DNA from: Clonostachys chloroleuca
Taxonomy: Eukaryota > Ascomycota > Sordariomycetes > Hypocreales > Bionectriaceae
Direction of reading: 5' to 3'
Assembly: GCA_037952775.1 (NCBI GenBank)
Contig: JBANAY010000003.1
Coordinates: 33,976,001-34,040,000, forward strand
Length of the DNA: 64,000 bases
A program made the translations under genes and the position numbers. This document shows positions 24,301 to 35,576 of the stretch, piece after piece; the first letter of the stretch is position 1; each line of letters begins with the position of its first letter. The notes under the pieces were generated by a model, which worked only from the letters and a program-made list of their open reading frames with translations, ran no database searches and was not told the DNA's origin.

Positions 24301-25915
24301 TTGCCGGTAATTGATTCTGGCGAACCAGGCCTTGTCCGTGCCAGAGGCGGTTGACAACCAGGTATTATCCAACTAAGCGTCGCATGGAGGACGGTGCGAG
24401 TTGTCGCTATGCCTAACTATACGATGATAGTCTGGGCGTAGTGTCGACTAATATCGATCCCGATTCCAGTCAAGATAAGAGATCCAACGGACCCACTCGT
24501 TCGAATTGGTTTTGCTTGGGAGGCGATGACAAGCTAGAGAGCGGGTATAGATTGCATGCCGCTGATGAGTTGATTCATCCTGGCGGCCGGGTAGGATACA
24601 TGGAGGCGCAAACGAGGAATGGCCGGGATCGTCGACGAACCAGGCCCGTGGAGAACGAGTCCTGAGCAGGTTTGGATGCATGAACTAACGGGTAAAATTC
24701 ACTTCTGTCTTGCAGGGCAGCGCAATCACCGTAGCAAATCGGATGGGTCAAATGCCGACATGAACTCTATTGTGGCCTTACCACGGGCGTTTGGTGGCAA
24801 CAGCAGAGACGAGCTCGGACAGGAGGCCCAATTCAAGCGATACCGGGGCCACCAAGCTGTCACTGGAGGCATAAACGTCTGCCATCCCACGGTAGCACTA
24901 CATAAAGGGTGTGTTCAAACCATGTTTCAATTGGCAGAGCGCGAAAGAGCTGTTGGATGCCATTGCTTTCTCACCCCGCCATAAATGCTACCGGTCTGGT
25001 GCGGCTAAGACGAGTGCATGTACTTACTCACATGCGTTTGCAGCTCTAGGCGATGGCGGCATGCGCCCGGCAGCCGCTCAATGCAAGATGCCATCATTGT
25101 GACAGAATCCCTCCAATGTGCTCTGTCCAGGCGAGGTTACATAAGCCACATCCTAGCACAGATCAGCATCTAGAACCCAATAGCCAGTAACGGTTCAATC
25201 GGTATCATCTCTGCCCAAAATTACTCCATATGTGAGAAATTTTGCAATCCCTGAGAAATCTTTGCACATATCATAGCTTATCAGTACCAATAGTCGTGCC
25301 AATCTGCAGCTCTCAGCACGAGCGCTAGCTAGCAAGAGACGTAAAGCTGATACATAATGGCAACCGGGTGACAGAGATGAGACACCAAATTCTTGTGCCT
25401 TCTTTATAGCCATCAAATGCTGCAATAAAGATACAATAACCCCTAAAAAAGCACAGTAATCCTTTTATTATCTTCTAAATAATACTAAAGTCCTTTTCTG
25501 GTCCTTTTTAAGGTAATTTAGAATTAAATTTGTGAACACAGCACAGAGCCTCTCCAAATATGGGCACTGGAAGTACCGGTTTGGTGTCTCATCTCTTACA
25601 TCACCCACTTGCATGGTTTCGACAGACAAGATTCCCCATGATATCAGAATAGATGTAGTGGCAGGCATTATGTTCATTTTTTGTCGAGAGCCAATCCTAG
25701 TACCACTAAGTGAAATATGATAAAGTCATGGCTGGGGAGCTCTCTATCCAGCATCCAGCCAGCCCGTGACAACGCCATGAATTAACATTTACCCGCCCAG
25801 TGCATCAAAGATTATTGGGCCTTTCGAGCGAAGGCTCTATTATATGTATGAAACGGCCAGACCAGCTTTAGTCCGTTCAAGGCTGAAGGCATATAAAGGT
25901 AGGAAGGTGCCTTGC
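24301..25915. other. 1.6-kb intergenic region
   Basis: The stretch spans the promoter of the Vsb1-like gene and the 3' flank of PSF1. It is AT-rich at about 25430-25530. Short frames of up to about 120 codons show no family resemblance. No RNA gene or repeat was seen. Confidence 0.45.
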
Positions 25916-26675
25916 TCAGCTCAGTTTCTGCAAGTATCCTTGAGCAATGAGTCTTTCCACGTCTCCTTGTCGAACATAGAATTGGCTGTTTCTCGTCAAA
26001 GTGATCGCCCTAGGGTCAGAGAGTTAGTACATGGTCGCGGGCGTTCAGTCCTTCCTCGCCAAAAGTTTGTGCTTACCCATATTCAGTTTGGATCTCTCCA
26101 GCATCTTTGAGAACGCGGACATCGATGAAGAGATCACGAGGAGGTTCCAGGCTCCCCGTAAGATCAATGTCCGTCCACTGTCCCTTGTAAGCCGCCAAAA
26201 GATCGCTGTACTGCCGCACATAGTCCTCCTCTTGTGGACTGAGACTGCTCGTCGGTGTGTCCTTCGCATTGGGGTCCTCTCGAACTTGCTGGCCGGAAAG
26301 GTCAACCACATCAGCACCCTTCCAGACTAGTTCTTCCAGCTTGTCTGTTCTAGTTCTATGATATGCTAGCAAACATCGTTTGTTTCGTCGCATTGACAGA
26401 TGGTTGACGAGGAGCGTGCACGCGACGGCCTGGTCAGCGGAAGGATTGAATGAGCCCTGGAACGGCTCTAAGAGCTCGGTGACATCCTTATCAAGATCTC
26501 TGACTTCCCGGGTAACGGCGCGAACAGTCTCGGTCTGGTAGGGGGGCAGATGCGAAAGATTCAGCGTCCTCTTGGCATGTTGAACCTAAAGCATTATCGC
26601 GTGTTAATCTTACCTAATAAATAGACATGAGGGGTAAAAATCACATACCAACTTGATGCCCTGCTCACCGTACAT
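25916..26675 (-). CDS. PSF1: GINS complex subunit Psf1
   Basis: Psf1 is one of four GINS subunits, which join Cdc45 and MCM2-7 to make the replicative helicase in the nucleus. The exons are 26675-26649 (only nine codons, MYGEQGIKL), 26585-26077 and 26009-25916, giving 209 residues, the normal size. Introns start GTATGT and GTAAGC, and the second has a TACTAAC branch site. Family marks are the N-terminal helix VQHAKRTLNLSHLPPYQTE and the very conserved MRRNKRCLLAYHRTRTDKLEEL, with a C-terminal small domain ending in SQFYVRQGDVERLIAQGYL. A linker of about 30 residues (DLSGQQVREDPNAKDTPTSS) sits before the helix that begins SPQEEDYVRQYSDLL. The tiny first exon would be missed by simple ORF calling. 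Confidence 0.95.
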
Positions 26676-27230
26676 GCCGTGCAGTCATCACAAAAATAAT
26701 CCTGTTCTTTAGTTCCTTGTTGGCGATGCAGGGTGTTGAGGTGGGTTCTGCTGGACGGACTCGAGCTATCGTTCCTCAACACGCGTCTTATCGCGAACTC
26801 TCCTACCCCGCCAAATATGCAATAAAGCATGAAACCACACAACCTGCACCACTACGCCAAAAACCAATTACCCCTCCTTTACCTCCACACAAAATTAATG
26901 AAAGGGTATAAGGCGAACACGCCGCTCTAAACTAAAAGTCGTAGATGCCTTTACAGAGGCTCCTTGTCACGTCCAGTCGTATCGTCTTGAATGCTGAGTT
27001 TTATTTTTCTTATTTTGTTTGACATGTTCCATTATGGACAGCATTGAATGATAGTTATATTTTTTTTAAGCCATTCATCTCTATACGTCGGAAATCGAAG
27101 GATTGCAACTTTCATGGCGAGATCCTTTTCCACACATCGTGTCCACATGACTTCTCTAGTACCATAGAGCCATCCATTGCCATCCGATCATTCCTCATAA
27201 ATGCGTACCATGCCTTTTCAGATCAATACC
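26676..27230. other. PSF1 promoter and eEF1B 3' flank
   Basis: This is the upstream region of PSF1 (minus strand) and the 3' end of the eEF1B gene. T-rich runs lie at about 26998-27070. No gene is supportable. Confidence 0.45.
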
Positions 27231-28264
27231 TTACAGTTTCTGCATGGCTGCGACATCGGTAGACTGAACAAATTCCTCGATCTCCTGGATCGTCTCCTCG
27301 AGTTCAGACACCATGACCTTGTCATCCTCGATGACCAGGTTGATCTGGAGCTTCCTGACACCGAAACCAACGGGGACAAGCTTGGAGGCACCCCAAACCA
27401 GACCGTCCTGCTCAATAGCACGAACAGCGGCCTCAAGGGCAGCCATGTCGGTCTCATCATCTATAACAGGGTTAGTGCCACGTTCAGCCGAAAGAGCTTC
27501 AGGTAATATATATGAGGCCTACCCCAGGGCTTGACGTCAAGAGTGACGACAGACTTGGCAATGGTCTTGGGCTTGGCGGCCTTCTTCTCGTGGTAGGCCT
27601 TAAGGCGCTCCTCACGGACGCGAGCAGCCTCAGCATCCTCCTCTTCGTCGTCGCTGCCGAACAGGTCGACATCGTCGTCGTCCTCAGCCTTCTCCTCGGC
27701 CTTGGCGGGGTTGATGGTCACCTCGGCGACCTCGGGGCCGTAGACGGTGTAAGGCTTGGAGGCATCGCCGGAGAGGGTGGCGAACTCGCTCTCGAAGGTA
27801 GCAACGTGGCTGTACCAGCGGGCGGCGTGGGGGTACTTCTCCGCGTCAGGAGCAGACGAAAGAGCCTTGTAGACGGCGACATCAGCCTGGGAAGGAGAGT
27901 GACTATTGTGACCATGTTAGTTTCGGTTGTTCAAGGCGGCTTATGGTGCACAGGAAAAAGGTTCATTCCAGTAGTGGTGTCAGAGATGCACAGAGTGCTT
28001 GTTGCTTCGTCAAGTAGCGGGTCTTGAGGCCGCCTCCGAAACACGGACCAATTTGTCTCATCATATAATCGAGTAGGGGTAAGAGAAAAGAGAGTGGGAA
28101 TGGCAAAGAGTTGAACATACCCAACGATGTAAGATCGGGTGGTCACCCAGCTGTTGAGCGCTGAATCAAACGGTCAGTGTGCGATGCGTCGAAAAGAAGC
28201 ACAACAAAGTCAACATCGACGTACTGGCAAGTCCAGCATCGGTAAGAAGATCGGCGAAACCCAT
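27231..28264 (-). CDS. Elongation factor eEF1B-alpha (EF-1 beta), guanine nucleotide exchange factor
   Basis: The product recharges eEF1A with GTP during translation elongation in the cytosol. The exons are 28264-28225, 28160-28121, 27902-27523 and 27460-27231, giving 229 residues. The start is [19 protein letters not shown]. Introns begin GTACGT, GTATGT and GTAGGC, and the 218-base second intron ends after a CTAAC branch site. The N-terminal glutathione-transferase-like part ([15 protein letters not shown] and [13 protein letters not shown]) is followed by the acidic hinge with [10 protein letters not shown], a conserved phosphorylation-site region. The C-terminal exchange domain runs from [16 protein letters not shown] to VAAMQKL and includes [18 protein letters not shown]. 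The gene is divergent with RPN13 across about 514 bases. Confidence 0.95.
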
Positions 28265-28778
28265 CTTGACGAGAAAAGTTGAGGAAGATGAAGAGGAGTT
28301 TGAGCGAAAAGGTATTGGAAATTCTGCCTTTTGAAGGGGGAAGAGAAGAAAAAGGAAGCGTGGTTGTCTGGTCGATGGTTCAAGGTGGGGTATAGAGATT
28401 TTTTACACTGTTAATTTCCTTGCGCCACTGGCAGCAGTGGACACCACCTTTCCTTGCAGGGGTCCTCTGACTCCTCCAAGCACAAGTCCAAAGAGGGGTC
28501 CCCTCACCCGGTCCGATGCTTTTCCGTGGTTGGGCGCCCACATGCTTTAGGTTCGATGACAAGGTCCCTTCCAGATCAGCAATAGCGTCAGAGCTCAACA
28601 ACGTAAGAGCTTCTGTAGCCTGGGGCGGAACCAGATCATTGACCCTCCAAACCGTTATCACAACCTCCACCAGCGAACAGGACAGAGTCTACGAGATTGC
28701 AGCCTATTGAACAGTAATTTCTGTTTCTGCTATATTGATCATAAGAGGAACATTCAACAATCTTGAAGCCTCAAAAAC
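28265..28778. promoter_or_regulatory. Shared divergent promoter, eEF1B and RPN13
   Basis: The two start codons face away from each other across this stretch, so it must hold both promoters. No protein frame of note is present. It is inferred to be bidirectional from gene order only. Confidence 0.6.
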
Positions 28779-30340
28779 ATGTCGATTCAGCCACTGATCA
28801 CGTTCAAGGCTGGGCAATGTGAGCTCGACGTAAGTGATCCGTGTTTGGCAATCATATCCCCAGCAAACGCAATAGAACTCTTATGTTGATATGATGTGCA
28901 ACAGACATCACGTAGGCCCTACAAAGCCAAGCCCCTCCCCGAGCTCGGATATGTCTATCTCTACTCGGAAGACGGTCGGTCTTACAAATCTACTACTTCA
29001 GCTGGTCATTTCGAAGCTAATCGGTCGTAGATCTGATACACTTTTGCTGGCGTAAGCGCGACGACGAAGCCACGAACCCGGAGCTCGACCTTGTCATGAT
29101 TCCTACTGATGGAAGCTTTCTCCCTTACGATCCCAAGTCAACACCGCAGCCCTCGGCAGCAAAGACCAATGGTCGCATTTACTCTCTGAAGTTCTCATCG
29201 TCCTCGCAAAGATATCTTTTCTGGCTGCAGTCAAAGTCTCAGGCCCGGAATAACGACCCCACCTACTTGAGCCCACGGGACCGCAAGATCGGTGATATTG
29301 TTCACCGTCTGCTTCAAGGAGAGGAAGTCGATGTCACCGATGAGCTAGCTTCGGTTAACAACACCGACCGCCGACCGGATGTTGATGACGATGATGATGA
29401 TGACGATGAGACCATGGAGGATGTCGAAGGCCACCACAATCAGCACGAGCACCGTGGAACTGGGAGCGGTGGAGCAGGCCCTGGCGCAACGGGCGGAGAT
29501 GTCAGAGAAGAAGGCGAAAACTCGAGAGAAGGAGGTGCCGATGGGGCTAGAGCGTAGGTGATTCCCTTTAAATGGTCAATTCGTGGATTACCCTACCCAA
29601 GTGATTTTCCATGCATCACGAATATGGCTGTACCTTAAATGGGCGTTGGCAAAATAAACCAATAGAGCAATCATGAAAGATTTCCCGCGCGGGAAAAGTA
29701 TGGCGATTTGTGATGTGTGACGGATTCACTATGATAACTACTCGGGGCTGTACATTAGCTAACAATCCATTCCAGAGCACCTTCATCCTCATCTGCTCCA
29801 ACCGATGCTTCTGATGCAGTTCGGAACTTTTTAGAGTCTCTCAGAGGCCAGCCAGGGCTCTCCGGAGGCCAGCAAGCCCAAGGCATCGACAAACCGTATC
29901 CCCATCTGAGTCACCTCCTCCCAACTTCCATCACCGTCGCAGTGATCGATGCGATAGCCGCAAATGCCCCTGAGCGTCTTGACACGTTCCTCAGCTTTCT
30001 GCCACCCGCTGTCATCGTATTAGCAGGCAACAACCCTGATGCTTTTGATGGGAAAAATGATCCCTCAGCCCAAGCGGTGGAGGAAGCAAAGGCATCGCTG
30101 TCATTGGAAGCCAAGAAATCGCTGCTCAAAAAGGTGTTGAGGAGTCCTCAGTTCCACCAGGCCCTTGGCACACTGACCCAGGCTCTTCGGGACGGCGGGC
30201 TGCCCAGCATTGCGGATGCTCTTGGCATCAACGTTGAGAATGGAGGATACTTGAGCAGTGGAGGAATGCCTTTAGGAGGCGGGCAGGCCGTGGAGGCCTT
30301 TGTCGAAGGTGTTAAGAAGACAGTCAAGGACAAGAAATAA
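28779..30340 (+). CDS. RPN13: Proteasome ubiquitin receptor Rpn13 (ADRM1)
   Basis: Rpn13 docks on Rpn2 of the 19S proteasome lid/base, binds ubiquitin and recruits the deubiquitinase Uch37. The exons are 28779-28829, 28905-28974, 29031-29553 and 29776-30340, giving 402 residues. The start is MSIQPLITFKAGQCELD. The second intron has an unusual GTCGGT donor, but its join restores SEDDLIHFCWRKRDDE. The Pru domain covers about residues 3-120 (PYKAKPLPELGYVYLYSED, then RIYSLKFSSSSQRYLFWLQSK). An acidic/glycine-rich linker with a DDDDDDDD run follows. The C-terminal DEUBAD domain has SHLLPTSITVAVIDAI and SPQFHQALGTLTQALRDGG. The third intron is long (222 bases) and contains an E2F-like palindrome, listed separately. 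Confidence 0.95.
29681..29696. promoter_or_regulatory. Perfect E2F/MBF-like palindrome inside RPN13 intron 3
   Basis: TTTCCCGCGCGGGAAA is a perfect 16-base inverted repeat. Each half is TTTCCCGC, the classical E2F half-site, and its GC-rich centre also resembles fungal MBF sites. An AACCAAT element lies about 20 bases upstream. It sits in the unusually long third intron of RPN13. Function is inferred. Confidence 0.4.
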
Positions 30341-30861
30341 TGGGTAGCTAGCTTTATAGCTCTACTATACCAGGGAACACAGGTTTGAGGGTTCTGATGC
30401 CCAAATTGGAAGCAATAGGAGACCCTTTACGACAGCCTAGACACCCAGAACAGCACCAAGTGTGTGAAACTTACCTAGGTCTCCTCTGGTTTGATTAATT
30501 TCCAGTTCCTGAAGTACCATATTCTCTGTCCAGAACGAAGTAATAGGCCATAATATTTATTGGCACCCTTGACTAAAATGCTAGTAATCCCTACTTAATA
30601 CCTTCATAGCCCGTGGCACAACCCATCCATCTTCCTGGTGTTTTATTGGCTTATTGGCGTGCAGGCACCAGGTTGCAGCGGCCCCACCATGACATCGGTG
30701 GGCTGTAACTGGTGCTCCCTCATCTGATCCATTCTTAAAGTTCACATACTTTGCCCAGGCACACTGCACTGGTAAGCTCCAAACCAACAACACGTCGCGA
30801 CCGTTTCGCACCCGTCTCCATTTGCTTTTATTCGCGGCTTTCTCTTTCATCTCAGTATATC
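30341..30861. other. Intergenic region between RPN13 and CUS2
   Basis: Both neighbours are on the plus strand. This is the RPN13 3' flank and the CUS2 promoter. The open frame that precedes the CUS2 ATG from 30751 has no upstream ATG and is treated as 5' leader. Confidence 0.45.
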
Positions 30862-32067
30862 ATGGAGCTACCCTTTCCCACCGAAGTGCCAGAATTCGAT
30901 AGCGACGACCGAATTTCCTTTTCAAAGCTCGACAACAAGTTTATTGCCGTCCACGATGACGGGTCCGAATTCGAGTTCGATACAAACTTAAGGCGATGGG
31001 TCCCAGCAGAGTACGACGAGCAGGTGGAAGACGACGATAGCTCGGCTTCCAGAAAACGGAAAACCCCTTCTCAGAACGGCACAGAGGTAAGCGACGTATC
31101 ACCAACGAATTCGCCTGCTCCCTGGAACAATTCTTCTCCCCTTCTCAGCTGCTCTTCTCCTCAATTCGAGGATATGAGGATGCTAATATTTCCGGGATCG
31201 CAGTCCGAGGCGCCCAAGACTGCTCGACCCAATAAGAAACAAAAGGCACCACCCCAGCCCAGACAGAACACAGCCGTCTATGTAACAGGCCTCCCGCTGG
31301 ATGTCACCATCGACGAGGTCCATGAAGTGTTCTCGCGCAAGGCCGGCGTCATCGCTGAGGAGATCGACAGCGGTGCACCACGTATCAAGCTCTACAATGA
31401 CTCGGAAGGCAACTTCAAGGGAGATGCTCTGGTCGTTTTCTTCAAGCCGCAGAGCGTGGAGATGGCCATTATGCTACTCGACGACACAGACTTCCGGATC
31501 ACATCCAATGGTACCCGGGACGGCAGAATCCGAGTTCAGGTGGCCGACTCGAGCTATAAGAAAGTCCAGCACGACCAAGCCGCAGGTGAGAAGGGCAACG
31601 ACAATGTCCAAGGTGATAAGCAACGGCAGCAAAAGGATAGAGACAGGCAAAAGATCATCAAGAGGACCCAAAAGCTGGACGCCAAACTTGCCGACTGGGA
31701 CGACGATGACCCGTATCCAACCCGTACAGAAGCCCCTAACAAGCGGGACAAGACCGTCATCCTGCGGCACATGTTTACCCTGCAGGAGCTGGAAGAAGAC
31801 CCCGCCGCACTGCTTGAGATCAAAGAAGACATTCGAGAAGAATGTGCCAAGCTAGGGACAGTGACCAGCGTTGTTCTATATGACGAGGAGGCCGATGGCA
31901 TTGTCTCCGTCAGGTTCAAAGACCCAGAGTCCGCGCAGGGCTGCATCCGTCTCATGCATGGTAGAAGCTTCGATGGCCGGGTAGTACAGGCATCGTTAGC
32001 GACAGGGCGAGAAAAGTTCAGGCAATCGAAGAACACGCAAGGTGAAGATGAGGAGGATGAAGATTAA
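30862..32067 (+). CDS. CUS2: U2 snRNP-associated splicing factor Cus2 / Tat-SF1 homologue
   Basis: Cus2/Tat-SF1 binds U2 snRNA and the Hsh155/SF3B1 complex and helps U2 snRNP folding before the branch site is engaged. The ATG is at 30862-30864. Residues 1-75 are acidic (EFDSDDRISFSKLDNKF). The first RRM starts at TAVYVTGLPLDVTIDEVHEVF. A charged linker, LDAKLADWDDDDP, leads to the C-terminal UHM-type RRM, TVILRHMFTLQELEEDPAALLEI to GIVSVRFKDPESAQGCIRLM, with the RxF loop GRSFDGR used by UHM domains to grip tryptophan ligands. The tail is acidic. Bases 31087-31203 look like an intron (GTAAGC to GCAG) but are in frame without a stop. The product is therefore 362 residues if spliced or 401 if retained. 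Confidence 0.92.
   Translation: MELPFPTEVPEFDSDDRISFSKLDNKFIAVHDDGSEFEFDTNLRRWVPAEYDEQVEDDDSSASRKRKTPSQNGTEVSDVSPTNSPAPWNNSSPLLSCSSPQFEDMRMLIFPGSQSEAPKTARPNKKQKAPPQPRQNTAVYVTGLPLDVTIDEVHEVFSRKAGVIAEEIDSGAPRIKLYNDSEGNFKGDALVVFFKPQSVEMAIMLLDDTDFRITSNGTRDGRIRVQVADSSYKKVQHDQAAGEKGNDNVQGDKQRQQKDRDRQKIIKRTQKLDAKLADWDDDDPYPTRTEAPNKRDKTVILRHMFTLQELEEDPAALLEIKEDIREECAKLGTVTSVVLYDEEADGIVSVRFKDPESAQGCIRLMHGRSFDGRVVQASLATGREKFRQSKNTQGEDEEDED
31087..31203 (+). other. Retainable in-frame intron of CUS2
   Basis: The donor is GAG|GTAAGC and the acceptor is GATCGCAG|TCC, with a branch-like GATGCTAAT about 17 bases before the AG. The length, 117 bases, is a multiple of three and no stop occurs in frame. Retention inserts 39 serine/proline-rich residues between the acidic leader and the first RRM, a place where homologues normally have a short low-complexity linker. 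Confidence 0.65.
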
Positions 32068-32340
32068 TGTCTACTCGTAAGTTGCTGCACCTACACACGC
32101 ATGTTTCCACAAATATGGTCGTCGCCAGGCAGGCATATTGATACCCTAAGAGAAAGAAGAAAGAAAGAAAAAAAATTTGTGAAATAGTTTGAGATTAGAA
32201 AGAGGATTTTCTATACACAAAAATGACAAGCACAGGAAAAAAACAAAACTCTCAGCTACATTCCGTGCGCCTGTTTGTAATCAGTGATGCATAGAGGAGG
32301 TGGACTTGGACGGCTGATGAGAGCTTTAGTCGATATGACC

Positions 32341-33329
32341 TCAATTGCCTACCTGGTTTAAGTAGACATCAATTTGGGTTTCTTCGGCGGTTGAGTACCA
32401 AATGGCTGCCTCCACGATCTTGCAAACAGTGCGAAGCTCGTCATCATCTGCAAACCCGATCAATACTTCAAGATTCAACGTGGACTATCGAGCATTTACT
32501 CAAATTAACCTACCTCGCGGCGCATATATCATGACAAAGTCGGTAGCGACTGGCATGGTGAGGAACCACCACTTCCAGGCCAAGGGGTGCCTCTGGCCCC
32601 ATCCCCTTGAAAGAACCTCCTTGCTATCGTCAGGGTGCAGGCACATGTGCATGGAGTGATCGGAGTCATGGACGTGGCAGATTTCTCCCTGGCAAGCCGT
32701 CTGCACGGGGTGCCTTGCGAACAGGGCAAGGCCGTGCTTCTCGATGCATGATCGCTCGGTCCCAAACTTGCCAGGCTTCTTGAGGCTGAGCTTCTCCAGC
32801 GTCCTCCTGAGGGCTTGGTAGCAGTAGCGGGAGCCGGGCTGATCAATTTGTCTTTGGGGTGCGATACCCACGACCCGAGGCTTTGGTCCCAGTCTAAAGG
32901 GGAGGGCCTGTTTGGATAGGATGCCCTTCAATGGGAGGCAGTTGGGGGTAGGCTTTGGAGGGGTAAAGGGGTCACGCAGCGTCCACAGCCGCAGCCAGGA
33001 GATTCGGAGGTAGCCCCAGAGGGTAGACGGCGTCCCCCCGGGCCGAGGCTGATGAAGTTCTCGTAGTCATTGTGCACTACGAGGAGAAACGGCACCAGCA
33101 CCAGGATGGCCTCGACAACCAGGGCATCTGAGAAGTGCACCAGGCTAATGAGAGAAATGGACAAGATGAATATTCGCAGGCTATCTAGAGTGATGCACAC
33201 GGGGCGCTGCTTGGGCATTGGTGTGAGGTTGACCGGTGAGGGCAGTGCGAGTGCGGCTATCGGCAGACTACCATTGCCGTCGTCCTTCACTTCAGTCGTG
33301 GCGGCGGTGGTAGTGGTCGAGGCAGACAT
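32341..33329 (-). CDS. DUF5519 (luciferase-like domain) membrane protein, frameshifted
   Basis: This is a fungal protein of the DUF5519 family, sometimes called luciferase-domain protein; its activity is unknown. The ATG is at 33327-33329. An N-terminal threonine-rich stretch is followed by hydrophobic membrane segments (SLRIFILSISLISLVHF, then VVEAILVLVPFLLVV) and the family signature ISLGPGG. There the frame breaks in a run of six G on the coding strand (33034-33039 on the plus strand). One more G continues as TPSTLWGYLRISWLRLWTLRD and the domain body: SRYCYQALRRTLEKLSLK, GEICHVHDSDHSMHMCLHP and HPLAWKWWFLTMPVATDFVM. An intron runs from 32513 to 32448, after which DDDELRTVCKIVEAAIWYST is read. 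The end is uncertain: a stop at 32341-32343, or one more intron (32352-32271) with a stop at 32256-32258. Confidence 0.8.
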
Positions 33330-35576
33330 GGCAGCGAGTCTTGACCCAGAGATGATGATTTTGGTCCAAGATGGCAGGGCCCCAACCGGTCAGTCTGGGC
33401 GAAAGCCTCCCTTTTTAAGATCGTGCAACCCCCTCCCCCCTCTTTCGATGTCGGCGGCGGCATGAAGCGACTGATCAAAGCGAGGTGTCATTCCAAACTT
33501 ACTCCTGCTCCAGACCACGAAGCACAGCAGCTACGCAATGCTGACAACACCTTATCAAGTATAGCCCGTCGAGGAATGCAGCCGGACCAGCGAATCAGGA
33601 ACTGGGGGGTAATACGGGAGGGAGACCGGGCAAGGTTTCCGTGCCACATACGTGGTACGTCATGAGGAGCTTGAGGTGTAACCAGCTGAGCATATCGCGG
33701 TCGGTGAACGGAGTAAACAGCCACCGGGGTTTTAGCTCGGATTAGTCTAGTTTCTGTACTCAGCCAACCAAAGATCTTTTCCCGCTGCTTCCCTCCTATC
33801 ACGGCTCTGCGTTGGGACTCAGTCGGGCATGAAATCTGCAATACCGGACAGGGACGAGTCGTGTGGCGGTCAGTCTAGGACTATTCTCCCTGCGCTGCTA
33901 GCACGGCCATCGAGGCGAGTCCCATGTTCCGGTGAGAGTGGCCAACGGGACTGAGCCGAGAACCGGGTGCACCCAGGCACTACAGGTTGAGGAAACCGCA
34001 TATTGTGCGAGCATTATCCTAAATCGGAGATGAAACTGAGAGAGATGCATCAGGTATGTGGTCAGAATGGCTTGCCCACATGATAGGCATATAATGATAT
34101 CTCCCCCCCCCCATCGTCTCCTGCAGTCCTTCGCTCTCGCCTCTTCTGATGTCATTTTTGACTCTCCTCGGGTTCATTTACCTTGTTTGCTTCACATGAT
34201 TGCATTTCGAAATGAGAACCCGGACCAAGCGAGTGTCATTGGAGTGAAGCATATATCTGATGGCACGCGACCAAAATATGACAGCATTTGAGATCCACAC
34301 TCTCATTTTCGAATGCTCATCTTCTAAGTGAGTAGAATATATTTGATGTTTCTAATGAGTCGTGATTCTTCTTCGTGTCCTGACGATAGATAACGGCCGT
34401 CGTCAGTGTCGACTTGATGAGAACGTCGTTAGATAGTCGGGACTTGTGAAGGATAGTGTGGGTCACATCAGGCAGATGCAACCCATTATCTGCTAATCAT
34501 AGCCTTGGCATCTACGTTTCTGCTTGCATGCTCTCAAGGGGCCAACATGACCTCGTTGTAATTATTTACTTTCGCTTCACCGTAGATCTCTGTATCGCTC
34601 GAAGAGCCGTTCCATGTCTGCACCTGAGGTTCTAGCCCCGTCTAGTTCGTATTTAACTGGAGTTTGTGTGGGTATCATCACCCCGGATGCCTTGAGACCT
34701 GGAGCTCCCGGCTAGGATATCTCGGCTGTCTGAACTTCTACCGTTGAGATGGGTACTGTTGATCTGGCATTCTCGTGATAAGGCGGGGAAGTTGGTGCTA
34801 TTTGTTCTTGTCATGTCATGGTACAGGCTTTTGGTCACTTGGTAATCTAAATTTTCCTACGCTGTGAGAAGGTAGTCGAGAGAAAGGCTAAAGCTCGTAA
34901 TCGTGAAAAAAATTGTCAAGGTTTACAGGTACCGTCGAATTCATAGCTTCTAGATACTTCCGATACTACATACGATACCGGTAAGCCCTCTCCTCTATAT
35001 CAGCACGCAAGAAATGGTATTGATATATTGGGCAGAAAGCAAGACGGCGGTTGTCATGGGAGTTCGGTGTAGGGTAGGCAGACCTGTCGGACCTGACCAG
35101 GCACAATGACGGGCAATCTTAGCTAAAATAACCTTGATTCAACAATAGGAAGGTGGTTGCTCCGCAACGTCGCAGTTCAAAATACTCCTACTAATATATC
35201 CACAATTTATTAGTTGTTCTTTCCAGGGGTTCCACCCCTGTGTCAGAGTTGAGAGCCTTCAATTAATTGCAATCATCCCACCGCTCGCTTCAGCAAGCAT
35301 TGATTTCTTGAGACTATATCGCGATTATCCGAAGGCCGCAGCTTTGTTCTCGCCCTTCATCCTTGACGCCGGCCGTCAGCCTCCCCTCGACGAGACATCT
35401 GACTTGGTTGTGTCAACAACCTCACATTCCCGACACGCGTACTCCACAAGACATCACGACAGCCCACGATCAAATCCTTGGTATGCAGCATTCCATTCAG
35501 ATCGCACCCTTCCCGAAATAAGCGATCGACTGACAAATTTGGATCACCAGGGGTTTAAACCCGCCCGCCGGCCATT
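33330..35576. other. 2.2-kb divergent intergenic region
   Basis: It separates two genes that point away from each other and should hold both promoters. A run of ten C lies at 34103-34112. Frames on both strands lack family resemblance, including one at 35308-35832 that overlaps the next gene. No RNA gene was seen. Confidence 0.45.
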
